DNA from: Stenogyne calaminthoides
Lineage: Eukaryota > Streptophyta > Magnoliopsida > Lamiales > Lamiaceae
DNA length: 64,000 nucleotides
Assembly (NCBI GenBank): GCA_037126765.1
Contig: JBBCBC010000043.1
Span: forward strand, 1 to 64,000
Reading direction: 5' to 3'
Shown here: positions 1 to 10,973 of the stretch, in pieces
How positions within the stretch are numbered: the first letter of the stretch is position 1
Layout: each line of letters starts with the position of its first letter
The notes under the pieces: generated by a model
Told to the model about the DNA's origin: nothing
Database searches by the model: none
The model's input: the letters and a program-made list of their open reading frames with translations, nothing else
Position numbers and translations under genes: made by a program

Positions 1-769
1 AGTTACCATCATTCACAGGCGTAAAGATTCCATATTCTCATCCAGACTGTTAAAAATTACAAGCCCTGCAAAATTGGGACCAACACAAATAAAGTCTGAT
101 TAGGTTCATATCCTTCCCATATTAAATACATAAGATAAGATGTAATCAGAAACTTCAACAAAAGAACATCCCTCCGAATTTACAACTGTATACCACCGTG
201 AGCACCTTGCATTAGCAACACTATTTGTATACTAAAAAAAGTTCATTCCATTCAATCAAATTAAGTACACCCCTAGTAATTATTATGCTCTAAAACTTCA
301 GGTATTGTAACTTAAGGACATACATTCTTCTATGTGATTATAGAGGGCATATTCAGAGAGAAACAGCAAAAATACATGACTTTGAAAACCAACATGAGCT
401 TCATATGAAGAAATTACAGGAAGAAGAAACATTTACTTTTTTTTACCCAGACAAAGTCAACCTCAATAATGGTATTATGAAAATTAAATAGAAGGCACTC
501 ATTAATTTCAATTATTGCAGCTCATGATAAAAGCATACCCCAGCAAAAACACCCCAACTTTTAAGAGAAAATTTAGAAAACCCCACTCGCAGTAAATAAT
601 CTGCCACCAAAATTCGCCGATTAAAAGGATAAGAGAAAGAATAAACACAACCCAAGAAATGAAACACGAAAAATTTAACAATTACCCAACAACGAGCATG
701 AGTACTCTCGTATAGATACACATACATACATAGCTATAACAGTAGAGAGAGAGAATGAAAGCTTACAGT
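1..769. other. Unassigned non-coding stretch
   Basis: I see no convincing coding sequence, RNA gene or repeat here. The DNA is AT-rich and would be the start of an intron if the exon proposed at about 770-905 belongs to a minus-strand gene running off the left edge. Confidence 0.3.
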
Positions 770-905
770 CGGGCGAAGCCGTGAAGAGACTGAGCTGAAG
801 AAAGTGAAGGTAAAGAACCGAGTTTTGGGGTCAAATATAAGAACCCTAATTTGACGGAGAGAAGCGCGATTTTTCCAGTGGCTAGTTTGCATTTTTGCCC
901 CTAAT
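770..905 (-). other. Possible 5' untranslated first exon of a minus-strand gene
   Basis: Read on the minus strand, this stretch is pyrimidine-rich, looks like a plant 5' leader (AGGGTTCTTATATTTGACCC, then CTTCACTTTCTTCAGCTCAG), and ends at a good donor, CCCGACT|GTAAGC, near 770. The rest of the gene would lie to the left. No protein can be assigned, and the evidence is composition plus one splice signal only. Confidence 0.3.
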
Positions 906-934
906 CTAAAAGGTATCATTATTTCTCGCCCCAT

Positions 935-1940
935 ATTTTATTTACATTTTTGACCCTCCTATTTTTCTTTTTTTAGATTATAGACGCGTAGGGGAGGAAC
1001 GATTGTTTTTAAGTTAAAAAATAGTAATAATTTTATCAGACCGATTACTATTTTTATCTCTATGTCTTTGTACTTGTTTAAGTTGTCCTTTATTACACCT
1101 AAAAAAATTATTTTAAAAATAAAATATCTGCAAAAATTGAGTATAAATATTACAATTATTATAGTATTAGAACTTTATATATTTTTTAAATGTATTCAGT
1201 ACACGTCATTGGATAACAAACTGCATACTGACTTGAAGAAAATATATAAGTACAAAACTTAAAGTGGTGGTGTTGCTGTCATTATCGGCTAAGAATCTGA
1301 GCCTGAGATTAAGCTCTTAATCTATGTTTATTCATCATTAAGAGAAGAAAAAAAAACTTAATATATAATTAGAGTTGAGTACAGTTAGCATATATCTAAT
1401 GAGATTGAGTTAAACCACAACCATTAAAAAATATATATATATTTTAAAGCATCAACCAGATTAGAAAAGGAAATTGATTTAGGCTTAAAAGATAAATAAA
1501 GGAAACAATATTCCTCAATAATTAACTTAAAATTAAATTATGGTCCACATTCTTAGCTGTGGTATCTCCAATCATAAATCTGCAGGTGAAATGTTGGATA
1601 TGCCAGCACAGAAACATTCTATATTTTCAAGATTCTTACAAAAGGGTTCCCAAAAACCAACAAACTGACAAATATAAAATCCCATTATTGTTAAAATAAT
1701 GGGGAAACTAGGACAACATGTTCATCAAGATATACACATTAGAAAAGTCCAAGAAAAGTAGTTCATAAAAACATGCACATCAAAGGAACAGTCCAACCAC
1801 TCTCCGGTCCTCTTATCGTGTTCTTTTCGATTTTTTCCAAATCGAAGTTTAACAAATCTTGCAAAGTGTACAGTTTAATTTACACTATGACTTACTGTTC
1901 ATAAAATTCACTGTTAGAAGTGTAAAAAGAAACTAATGGA
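935..1940. other. Intergenic, AT-rich
   Basis: The stretch lies between the putative leader exon and the methyltransferase stop codon. It should include the methyltransferase 3' UTR and polyadenylation region at its right end. I recognise no other feature. Confidence 0.4.
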
Positions 1941-4007
1941 TCAAGCTTTGTAGGTGATTCCATAGACGTGAGGATTTATGAGCGATGCAGAGGATAGAAA
2001 AGCCACATTAACATCGATTTTGGCAAAACCTGCGCGAGCAATGTTAGTTGCAGTATTTCTGGTCAGATGACACCCATCAGCTACAGTTTGTTGCAATGGA
2101 TCAAGAATTCCCTGTACGAATCTAAGAATCGTTCCATCTGCATGCACGTAAAGAGGAAATAGACTTTACGTTTTGGAGTAACTCTTGGGTGCACCAATTG
2201 CACCGTGCAACTGATGCACGAATACTGTTCAATGAAAACAACTAATATTGTTCAGTAAAAACAGCTTACGGTGACTAACTAATACCTTTAAGTAAAACAA
2301 TTAATACCATTTAAAAATGCATGGTGTGATCAGTAATGACACTATAGATTTGATTCATCATCACCTTTTGCTGCTACATGTTCGACAAATATGTAAAATC
2401 CGCCAGGCTTGAGCACCCTCCTCACCTCTGTAAGATATATAAATTCACGATCAGATAAATGAAATAGTTCATATTAGAATCATATATGAGCTTGGAAAAC
2501 TGAAAAGCAAGATTTAATATACCTTGCAATGCCTGATCAACATCTTTTACTGAACATAAGACGAGCGTTCCAACAACAGCATCAACAGAAGCATCATTTA
2601 ATGGTAATGCCTCTGCAACCTGCATAGACTTTTAACAATATAAGCAAATATTCTTAACTTAAATGTGACTCAAAATATTGATAAGCTAGAACTTGATCCA
2701 TTTTAATGCAAACATAACTAGTAAACGAGTAAAACGAAATGAATATAACCTAGCACCCTAATATATAGACAAATAACTGAACATAGAAGGCAACATTTTT
2801 AAGCATATGTTCTCATGACCTTACATGCATGATACGCCAATATTAATAAATTCTATTAAGCATCAACACTAAGAATGGAAACGTTAATCCCAATAAACCA
2901 CATTTAGGAAAACCGTCAAATTAAATGGAAATTAGAAAAATTTAGCAATGTTACTGCAGATAAGATGTATGCATACTGCTTGCATAAATCTGAAATTTGA
3001 TGGTGGGAGGCCTGCAGTCTCTGCTGCTGCGCGCGCGTATTTCTCCATCTTCCTATTTGGATCAACTCCAAAAACATTGATACCTGGATCATCTGCATAG
3101 TACTTAAGGTTAGGACCAGTTCCGATTCCAATCTCCAGTATCTTGTCTGCTTTTCCTTTCAAATTAGCAAAGAGCTGTGACTTGTAACCTGCAATCTTAC
3201 AACAAATGGCACGATTCGGAATAGAGTTCAGCTGACAATTTTCAGTAATTGGCTCTCAAATTAGTAAGGTACTAACTTCTGCTTCATAAGATTTCATTGT
3301 TTTGTCCATAGCTGATGCATAAAACTCCTCATACCAGTCTGCTCTTGGAAGATGAATCCTATTCAACATTGCCTGAATTGAATGTGTAAAGAGAATGCAG
3401 CAAAAATGTAATCATTCAATTATCAATTCTATTGCAATAAACTCTACCAAGACTCAAACTTTCCACAAATAGAAAAACAAAAGGACTAATTTTGTGCAGA
3501 TAAAGGGTCTCAAGATTTGCAACTCCCCACTAGGATCATTTTACCTAATCTACTACAATAGACTCTTGAACACTATAATTTACAATATTTGTACTAAATC
3601 AAGGAAACAACCAAACCATTTTCACAAAATAGAAGTAATATTTATGTTATATTCCAAGCTAAGTCTTTTTCATTCTCTTCAAAAGTTCAATTCAATATTA
3701 GAGAAAATATAAATCACACCATAGAATCTTGTGGAGTGGAATCTTCATGAGAGGCAAATGAAGGGGAAACTGGCAATAATCCCGTTCCTATAACTGCACC
3801 AAGAAAATGTCTTTTGGTACAAAATGAGCAGAATCTGCTGCTGCCGCTGTTTCCCAGCAAATCTTGGACGAATTTCTTTGATATTTTCGGAGAATTGCAT
3901 GATATTAAGGAGCTTGCGCTCTTGACAGTTCTTAAAGTAGTTCTTGAGCAAGTAATTGATGGAGTTTGTGAGAACCAGGAGCACAAATTGGGTGAATGAA
4001 GTGTCAT
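1941..4007 (-). CDS. SAM-dependent methyltransferase (Methyltransf_11/METTL7-like), probably organelle-targeted
   Basis: Six coding exons join in frame on the minus strand: 4007-3720, 3372-3273, 3188-2977, 2619-2523, 2427-2365 and 2137-1941, giving 318 residues. The SAM-binding motif I is EIGIGTGPN (about residues 148-156), followed by the acidic strand VFGVDPN and the motif region DAVVGTLVLCSV and RVLKPGGFYIFVEH typical of class I methyltransferases. The N-terminal 80 or so residues are rich in Ser, Thr and Arg with few acidic residues, as in a plastid or mitochondrial transit peptide, followed by a short hydrophobic patch (HFLGAVIGTGLLPV). I chose the start MTLHSPNL over an upstream in-frame ATG at 4055 because it opens the transit-like segment. 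Exon 2 must use the donor GTACCT at 3272, not GTTAGT four bases upstream, to keep frame. The family methylates small molecules; the substrate is unknown. Confidence 0.85.
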
Positions 4008-4154
4008 TGTGTGAGGATTGTCAGTGAAGGTTTTTTTGTTATAATAAAAATACAAGATTTTGGATAGGAGTTATTTCTAAACATTTGCTTGTGATTTGTG
4101 AAACTGGAAATATCCCATCAAATTAGTTAATTTGATAAATACTTAAAAAAAAAA

Positions 4155-4985
4155 ACGGGTAAATTGTGTGAAACCCCATGTGATTTGAAAAATCGATGTC
4201 AAATTCCCTTTTAATTTGAAAATTGTGTGAAACCCCCTCGTGATTTTAAAAATATGGTGTGAAACCCTCATTTTTGTTGGGATGATGGAGAGTGTACTGC
4301 ACTCGCCCTTCATAAAAATTTTAGTGTGTTTTCTTCATCTTTTTTATTTAAAAATAAAAAAATTACCCTCCATTAAATTATCTCCAAGTCTTTATATTTT
4401 TATAATTTTAAATTTTTATATAATTATTTAATTATTATCTATAAAATATTGTAAAGTGATGTGGTGAATTTTTTTATTCCTCTCTGTATATAATTAATAT
4501 TAATATATCATTAAGTATATAATTTATATATTAATAATTCGTTCATTAAAAAAAAATATTAATTTCTTAATATTTCTAACTTCATTATTAATATATAAAT
4601 TATATACTTAATGAAATATTAATAATAATTAGATACAGAGAGAAATAAAAAAATGTGTCTCGTCACTTTGAAATATTTTATAGATAATAATTAAATAATT
4701 ATATAAAAAATTAAAATTATAAAAATATAAAGGCTTGAAGTCAAACCCCCCTTAATATAATTTATTGATGGTAATTTTTTCATTTTTAAATAAAAAAAGA
4801 AAAAGAAAATACACCAAAATTCTCATGAAGGGCGAATGTAGTACACTCTACATCATCCCAACAAAAAATGACGGTTTTACACCACATTTTTAAAATCACG
4901 AGAAGGTTTCACATAATTTTCAAATCACAAGGGAGTTTGACACTAATTTTTTAAATCACAAGGGAGTTTGACACAATTTACCCTT
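4155..4985. mobile_element. Fold-back (long terminal inverted repeat) element, about 830 bp
   Basis: The left half (GGGTAAATTGTGTGAAACCCC onwards) is repeated in reverse complement at the right end (...GGGAGTTTGACACAATTTACCC). The arms run about 400 bp each and meet near 4545-4560 with almost no spacer. Shared internal landmarks are the GGGATGATG/CATCATCCC and GAAGGGCGA blocks and the AT-rich centre. No ORF is credible. This structure fits a MULE-type or Foldback non-autonomous element. It sits between the divergently transcribed methyltransferase and KH genes. Target duplications cannot be called cleanly because both flanks are A-rich. Confidence 0.75.
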
Positions 4986-5833
4986 TAAAAAACTCGAAAG
5001 TAAATTTATAATCTTGAATACATACTTAAGGCCATTTTCTTGATTTGTTTTTAGAAATCCACTTATTAAATTGAAATGGGAAAAGCTAATTAGACTTATC
5101 TTTAAAAGGTCCTAGCTCTGGTTTAAAAAAAAAAAGGTCCTAGCTCTAATCTAGACTCTAGAGGGTCATTTAAGTAAATTCCAACCTCCTTGTTTTATTC
5201 TTTATTTTTTGACTTTTTTTTTACCCCCTATACATCCATTATCCAACACTTCAATAGATATTTCTTGAAATTTTCTAATATGCCCTTCAACGTTTAAAGA
5301 GGCGGTTAGACAAAGTTGTAACATTTGCGCTTCCGAGGAAGTTTTACGGCGAAAGGATCCTGGTTTCTTCTTTCCCAACTTCATTCACCAATAAATTCTA
5401 CTGTATAAATTTCTATCCATTACATTCTTTGTATATCAATTTACAATTCTTCTTTAAATTTCGTGTCTTGGAATATTGAATTTGAAACTGGTATGTTGGC
5501 GTAAGGGTGCGCGCATTCGGGTATTCATGTAAAAAAATCTGTCTTTTTAATGATTTTCTGTTGAAATTAGCATTTTTACTATATTGGGCTCATCTTTCTT
5601 TGATACATTTTACACTAGCAAACAGAAAATTATGTAAATTTGTAGCTTGTCTACTCTGAAGTACTCATTGTTTCTATATGTATTGTTTCAGTTTGGTGTA
5701 TACCTTCTTGCGGTTCCTGTGATTTTTATCTGCATTTCTTTTATTGCAATTGGATTCTTGATTTATTAGTTGTCTTTTGCATAACAGATGGTAGGCTGTG
5801 TTTGTTGTATAGGTGAACTATAAACTGATTCAA
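4986..5833 (+). promoter_or_regulatory. Promoter and 5' leader of the KH-domain gene, with a likely leader intron
   Basis: A pyrimidine-rich stretch near 5170-5470 is consistent with the transcription start region. A donor, GAAACTG|GTATGT, occurs at 5490/5491, and an acceptor, TTGTATAG, ends at 5812, 21 bases before the chosen ATG. A leader intron at about 5491-5812 is therefore likely. This is inferred from splice signals only. Confidence 0.4.
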
Positions 5834-8800
5834 ATGGACCAACGAAGTGATTATAGGAAAGAGTCCCACATGCCTCCTGATTATTCTGGAATTGAAGGAG
5901 GGAGAAGAAGAAATATGAATGATGAAAAAGAACAAAATTCCTTAGGAATGGATGATACCGTTTATCGATATTTATGTCCTATGAGAATAATTGGGAGCAT
6001 TATTGGTGTTGGTGGGGATAATGTTAAGCAATTGAGAGCCAAAACTCGTGCTAAGATTAGGATTAGTGAGCCTATCCCTGGCTGCGATGAACGTGTTATC
6101 ACTATTTACAGCACAAGCGACGAAACCAACATTTATGGAGATGAGCATATATCCCCTGCAATGGATGCATTGTTTAGGGTGCACGATAAGGTTGTGGGGG
6201 AGGAATCAGTCGCGGAAGATGCATTTGAGGACGCTCTGCAAGCCACCGTGCGATTGCTTGTGCCCTCAGATCAGATAGGCTGTGTTATTGGTAAGGGAGG
6301 TCAAATAGTTCAGAAAATACGTAACGAGACTCAGGCTCAGATCAGAATCTTGGGCAGCGAGCATTTACCACCTTGTGCTTTGAGTACTGATGAGCTTATT
6401 CAGGTAATTTAGCTTCATAATTTAGTTTTAATGACATTTTTCTGATCTGTCAATCTTTATGTCGTACACTCGTAGTTAGTTACATTAATTCTACGTAAAG
6501 ATTGTAGCTTTAAAATGAGCAAGTATGTATTTTTCTTCTTGTTTTTTGTGCAGCTAGAACATAAGCACACAAGATTCTTATGTCAAACCAGTAACCATCG
6601 AAAACTATGGTTACATAATTGGTGCCAAATGAATATATTTTGTTAATAAGAAATGAAAAAGAAGGAAGGAATCACAAGACGGTTTTGGCTGAGGGCCTTG
6701 TTAAAACCTTTCCAAAGAAAAAACCCTATAGGAAAAATCCTTGGAAAGGAAAAATAGTACCCTAAAAGGGATAAGAAACTAATGGCTATAAAAGCTAAGT
6801 GAACCTAAAATGTTCACTATGATAGTCGTTACATAATAGGTACCCAGTATAAAAATGTATTCAATGGTTGAGATATATATGTGGATCTTATATTTGCACT
6901 TTTTCTTAATTCTGATACAAGGTACTTATAAGATCGGATAAGTACATTCGAATTGTTTTGTTCCAACCAGCCTTGGAAATTGATTTACTCACTGGGGTTT
7001 GAAATTGAGAATTTATGTCTCGAGTTCATTGCCTGATCTGTTAGAGGGGAAGTAAATAGAAAAATAGCTTTTTTTATTAGTTGAAAGAACTTGATTGTGA
7101 CTTTTTGCATGATGATATCAGATAACTGGAGAACAAAGTGTTGTGGAGAAAGCTCTCTGCCAGGTGGCATTTTGTCTTCATGATAACCCCTCGCGATCAC
7201 AACCATCACTATTGAGTTTACCAAGCATATATAGATCTGGAATATCACTTAATAATCCGCATGTTGGTGGGCCCGTGGGTATGACCTCATTTATGGTCTC
7301 TTATGGGAATTACAACACAAAAGAATTCTCCCTTCGTTTAGTTTGTCCTACTGAAAATCTTGGGGGAGTGATAGGCAAGGGCGGTGCTGTCATTAAACAA
7401 ATAAGACAGGAATCGGGTGCAATCATTATAGTTGATAGTTCTGGTGCTGATGGAGATGACTGCATTATATCTGTTTCTTCTAAGGAGGTGAGCATATTAC
7501 AGAATCTGAGAACATGAAGAAATGCATATTAATTTTTCTAAATCTATTTATTCTATTTCAGACGTTTGAAGCTCCTTCACGGACCATCGATGCGATAATG
7601 CGGTTACAGCCGCGGTGCAGTGAAAAAATGGAGAGTGATTTAGGCACTCCTGTGATCACAACTCGCTTGCTAGTCTCTAGCTCAAGAATTGGATGCGTTA
7701 TTGGTAAAGGTGGGGCTATCATAAAAGAGATGAGAAGTACCTCTAGAGCAAATATTCGTATTTTTTCTGATGAAAATATTCCCAAAGTTGCATCTGAAGA
7801 TGATGAGATGATCCAGGTGAAATTTTATTAACATGCCTAGTTTATTTTATTTTTCATTTTTTATGATGTCCATTGATGTTATTATCAGATGATAGCCCTG
7901 AAATCATTCGTATATTGCTGACCAGATAACCGGGGACCCTGGTGCTGCTAAAAATGCATTATTACAAGTAATGCTTCGTTTGAGAGCCAACACATTTGTG
8001 ACGGATGGAAGTTCACCTGCTCCAGCTCTACCCCTAGCAACACCAACGGATTCATTTGGTGGGAAAAAATATGTAAATCGTATCAATAGTGCGGGCAATC
8101 AAGGATATTCAGCTTACTCCAGTGGATACAGCTCTAAAACCTTGCCTCCAAGTGACGGTTATGGGAGTTATGTTGATTCACAGGTAGTCTTGACTTCTGC
8201 TCGATTTGATTGAAGTAAGCAATATTGTTTCTAAAATGATCTACAGGCATTTCCATCTATGGGATGCAATTATTGCAATGTTTTTGCATTAGAATCTGAT
8301 TCATTTATTATCCCATTCGGGTGGGCATAATGTGGATAAAATCGAAAAAACCGAGTTTTATTTTGATTTGGCTTCGGTTATTGATTTTTAAAATATTACA
8401 GTTTTGGTTCAGTTTCGGTTTTCACAACACGAAAACCATAAAAACCTGAACCGACCGAATGTTACGTATATAAGAAAAAAAAATCAGAATTCTATTAATT
8501 TTAAAATAAGATGGTGATAAGTGCTATAAATGTAGCTTCACTCTAATCTTCTATTTAATCAATTATTTTATGATTTTTATTCCTTCTACCCAAATAGAAA
8601 TGTGTTTTTTTTCAATTAACTATATACTACGATTCAGTTATTTGGGTAACTGACCAAACCGACCATTTTGTTGGTTTTACTTCGGTTTGATACAATTTGG
8701 ATCGGTTTTGGTTTGGAATTGTTATAAGTTCGATATCTTCTGTTTTTGTAATTCGATTCTATCAGTAACCGGGTCGACCGTTGTACACCCCTTCTTCTGC

Positions 8801-9154
8801 GTATCCTGATCCAAGTTCAATGGTTTAAATTGACAGCAAAAGCAGTGATGATGCATATGCTGGATCCTCAGCTACTTACTCTACTGCTTCCAGGTAAAAA
8901 CTCTGTCCCTCTGTGAACTTTGTTGGTCTTCCTCGCCTTCACAAAAAATAAATAAAATAAGAGAATATATATTGTGTGTGAGTGTCTGTTGGGGGGATGG
9001 GGATAAGAGTCAACCCCATGTTCCTTCTTTGGAGATCTATCATCCTTTTTTGCAGGCCTTTTCCTTTCTTTAGTATTACTCTATTACTGTGTATTCTAAT
9101 ACACTCACTTTCATGTTTTCTTCACTTTCTTGCTAAAGCAGCTATGGTGCATGA
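5834..9154 (+). CDS. RNA-binding protein with four KH domains (HEN4/PEPPER-like)
   Basis: The main exons are 5834-6403, 7122-7487, 7562-7816 and 7926-8183, all phase 0, encoding 483 residues. KH1 starts near residue 43 (GxxG loop GVGG at 58-61), KH2 near 138 (GKGG 153-156), KH3 near 248 (GKGG 265-268) and KH4 near 343 (GKGG 360-363). Domains 2 and 4 are split by introns at the same place, just before ITG, a typical plant poly(C)-binding KH layout. Such nuclear proteins bind RNA and affect splicing or polyadenylation, for example of floral MADS-box transcripts. The tail after KH4 is rich in Ser, Gly and Tyr. Two tiny exons, 8837-8893 and 9142-9154, would end the protein SYGA, but exon 8837-8893 requires phase 2 while exon 4 ends in phase 0. 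The extreme C-terminus is therefore uncertain, and the ORF could simply close at the TGA at 8211-8213 if the last intron is retained. The ATG at 5834 is preferred because the upstream in-frame codons lie next to the likely leader-intron acceptor. Confidence 0.85.
6404..7121 (+). other. Intron 1 of the KH gene, with unclassified repeat-like DNA
   Basis: A 718-bp intron. A purine-rich stretch at about 6655-6800, read in reverse, contains phrases such as GGTTTTTTCTTTGGAAAGG and AAGGCCCTCAGCC that resemble LTR or SINE debris. No terminal repeats were found, so I leave it unclassified. Confidence 0.3.
8319..8791. mobile_element. hAT-like non-autonomous element in KH-gene intron 4
   Basis: The ends are GGGTGGGCATAAT on the left and the reverse complement of GGGGTGTACAACGG on the right. 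The interior is full of GGTTTCGGTTT/AACCGAACC-type strings, the composition of many plant hAT-derived MITEs. It lies wholly inside an intron. No clear 8-bp target duplication remains. Confidence 0.5.
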
Positions 9155-10058
9155 TGTGTAAAGTGACCGTACTGCCCGAGTTGGTGAGGCTAGCATTACA
9201 AGTTAAGAAAAGAGAAGCGGATAAACAGGACATGATAGCATCACTCTCTATAATGCCCCTGAAACACCTCAAAATTCACGTTTCTATGAAACTTGTTAGT
9301 TGGATGTGGTCTTTGTATCTTCTAGTTTTATTTTATGCTTTCATAAGATAGTTTGTATCTTCTAGTTTTATGCTTTCTGTAATATCTTACAGGTGGACTC
9401 CAGATTTTGTTCAACCTTTCTGTTAGTCTAGGATTTATGCTAAAGGCTTATTCATTAATCTATTTTTATCTTAGCTATGTTTACGCGCTGTGGGAGTTTA
9501 TGTTGCTGTTTTTATCTAATTGTATGTTTATCTGTTTGTATATTAAGTTGTGCCTACGGTAGATAAGAAAATCATCTGTAGCAGTTGACAAAATTAAGCA
9601 CCCCAAAGAAAAGAACACTCAAATTTATTTTCAGAATGCTTGAACAATAAATTTGCTGGTATAGTTATATTGTTGTCATGGATAATATTTAGAGTATTTA
9701 TTTCTACAATATTCACAGCTGTGTCCAGATTTAGAAAGAAAGAAAAATTAATGGGAAATCTTGTTTTAGATTTGTATGATGCAGAAATACAGCAGGTAGG
9801 CTTAAGCTAAGGAAACAAGCATGATAGTTACAGCATAAATTAATCACAAATATGTATACAGATGATGGAAGCAAAAGCAGATAATTACAAATCTGCTAAA
9901 CCTAACATTCCACATTGGTTTTCTTCCATTGGTTGATTAATAGAAAATATCCAAACTTGCTTCTCTCTGCAAATCTGTACAGGCCCAAGAATGTTTTTTT
10001 CCAAGTTCCAGCTGCTGTATAAATTCTTCTCAATACAGAAACATTGAAACACAGAAAA
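9155..10058. other. Intergenic region between the KH and CASP-like genes
   Basis: It holds the KH-gene 3' UTR on the left and the CASP-like promoter and leader on the right. A short direct repeat, TTGTATCTTCTAGTTTTATGCTTTC, occurs near 9313 and 9353. I see no coding sequence. Confidence 0.4.
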
Positions 10059-10829
10059 ATGAAGCCAGAAGGGCCTAATCGAGAATCCAAACAGTTGGGA
10101 GTGAGCAGATGTATTTCCATATCTAACCTTGTTCTCAGGATTTTAGCAATTTTTGGGACGTTGGGAAGTGCTCTGACAATGGGAACAACGGACGAGACAC
10201 TTCCCTTCTCCACACAAGCTGCAATATTCCACGCTCAATATGACGATATCCCAACTTTCAGGTTTTGTATGAAAAACTCCAAAACTCCACATGCTATATA
10301 TGCTGTCATATGGTAAATTTGATTACATTATTTGCAAAAGTCATAGCATAATTACTCGTTCTTTTTCTTAATCGAAGGTTCTTTGTCATCGCGAATGCAA
10401 TAGTATGTGGTTACCTTGCGATTTCTCTACCAATGGCCATCTATCATATTATCAGGACCAGAGCAGCAAAGACAAGGCTGTTGCTGATTTTCTTGGACAC
10501 CGTAATAAAAAATCATTCTGAGATTATATTGGAAAATCCTTGTTTTATTGCACCATAATTAACATCTTAAAATTCATAACTAGTCGAATAATTTTGTGCA
10601 GACAATGCTAGCTGTGCTCATAGCCGGAGCCTCATCTGCAGCAGCTATTGTATATTTAGCTCACAATGGAAATTCCTCAGCAAACTGGTCTGCTATATGT
10701 CAACAGTACCAAAAATTTTGCAATCGCGTCACAGCATCTTTAATCGGAGCTTTTGGTGCTGTTTTAATGATGGTTCTGTTGATCCCTCTATCAAGCTTAG
10801 CACTATCTAGAGTTTCTACACAACAATGA
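10059..10829 (+). CDS. CASP-like (Casparian strip membrane domain) four-span protein
   Basis: Exons 10059-10261, 10378-10501 and 10602-10829 join to 184 residues. There are four hydrophobic segments: about 21-40, 68-90, 110-130 and 150-175. Family hallmarks are [20 protein letters not shown] in the first extracellular loop, [13 protein letters not shown] in span 2, then RLLLIFLDT, and a second loop ending [20 protein letters not shown]. These are close to the CASP consensus, including the conserved Arg/Asp of spans 1 and 3. CASPs polymerise in the plasma membrane and recruit the lignin machinery that builds the endodermal Casparian strip; CASP-like paralogues act elsewhere. The exon layout is the usual three. 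The start is the first in-frame ATG; a TTG fifteen bases upstream is not used. It converges on the P450 gene with 144 bp between stop codons. Whether it is a true CASP or a CASPL member needs a tree. Confidence 0.88.
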
Positions 10830-10973
10830 TATGGAAACAAAAAAAGATGTTGCTTGTTTAAATGATACTATGTTTTTTCTGCTATCATATCAATAAAACA
10901 GTATGTAGTTTATGTGCACAAATGATGAATATCATTAGATGAAAACATTAAACTTTGATATCATTCAAGAAAG

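Noticed and set aside
2150..2340. Similarity between methyltransferase intron text (GTGCAACTGATGCACGAAT) and P450 intron 2 text (CCAGTTGCACGATAAAAC)
   Set aside because: Shared words are too short to call a common repeat by eye.
5202..5384. Minus-strand 60-codon frame (MKLGKKKPGSF...)
   Set aside because: It lies in the probable KH-gene leader on the other strand, is Lys-rich, and has no splice or homology support.
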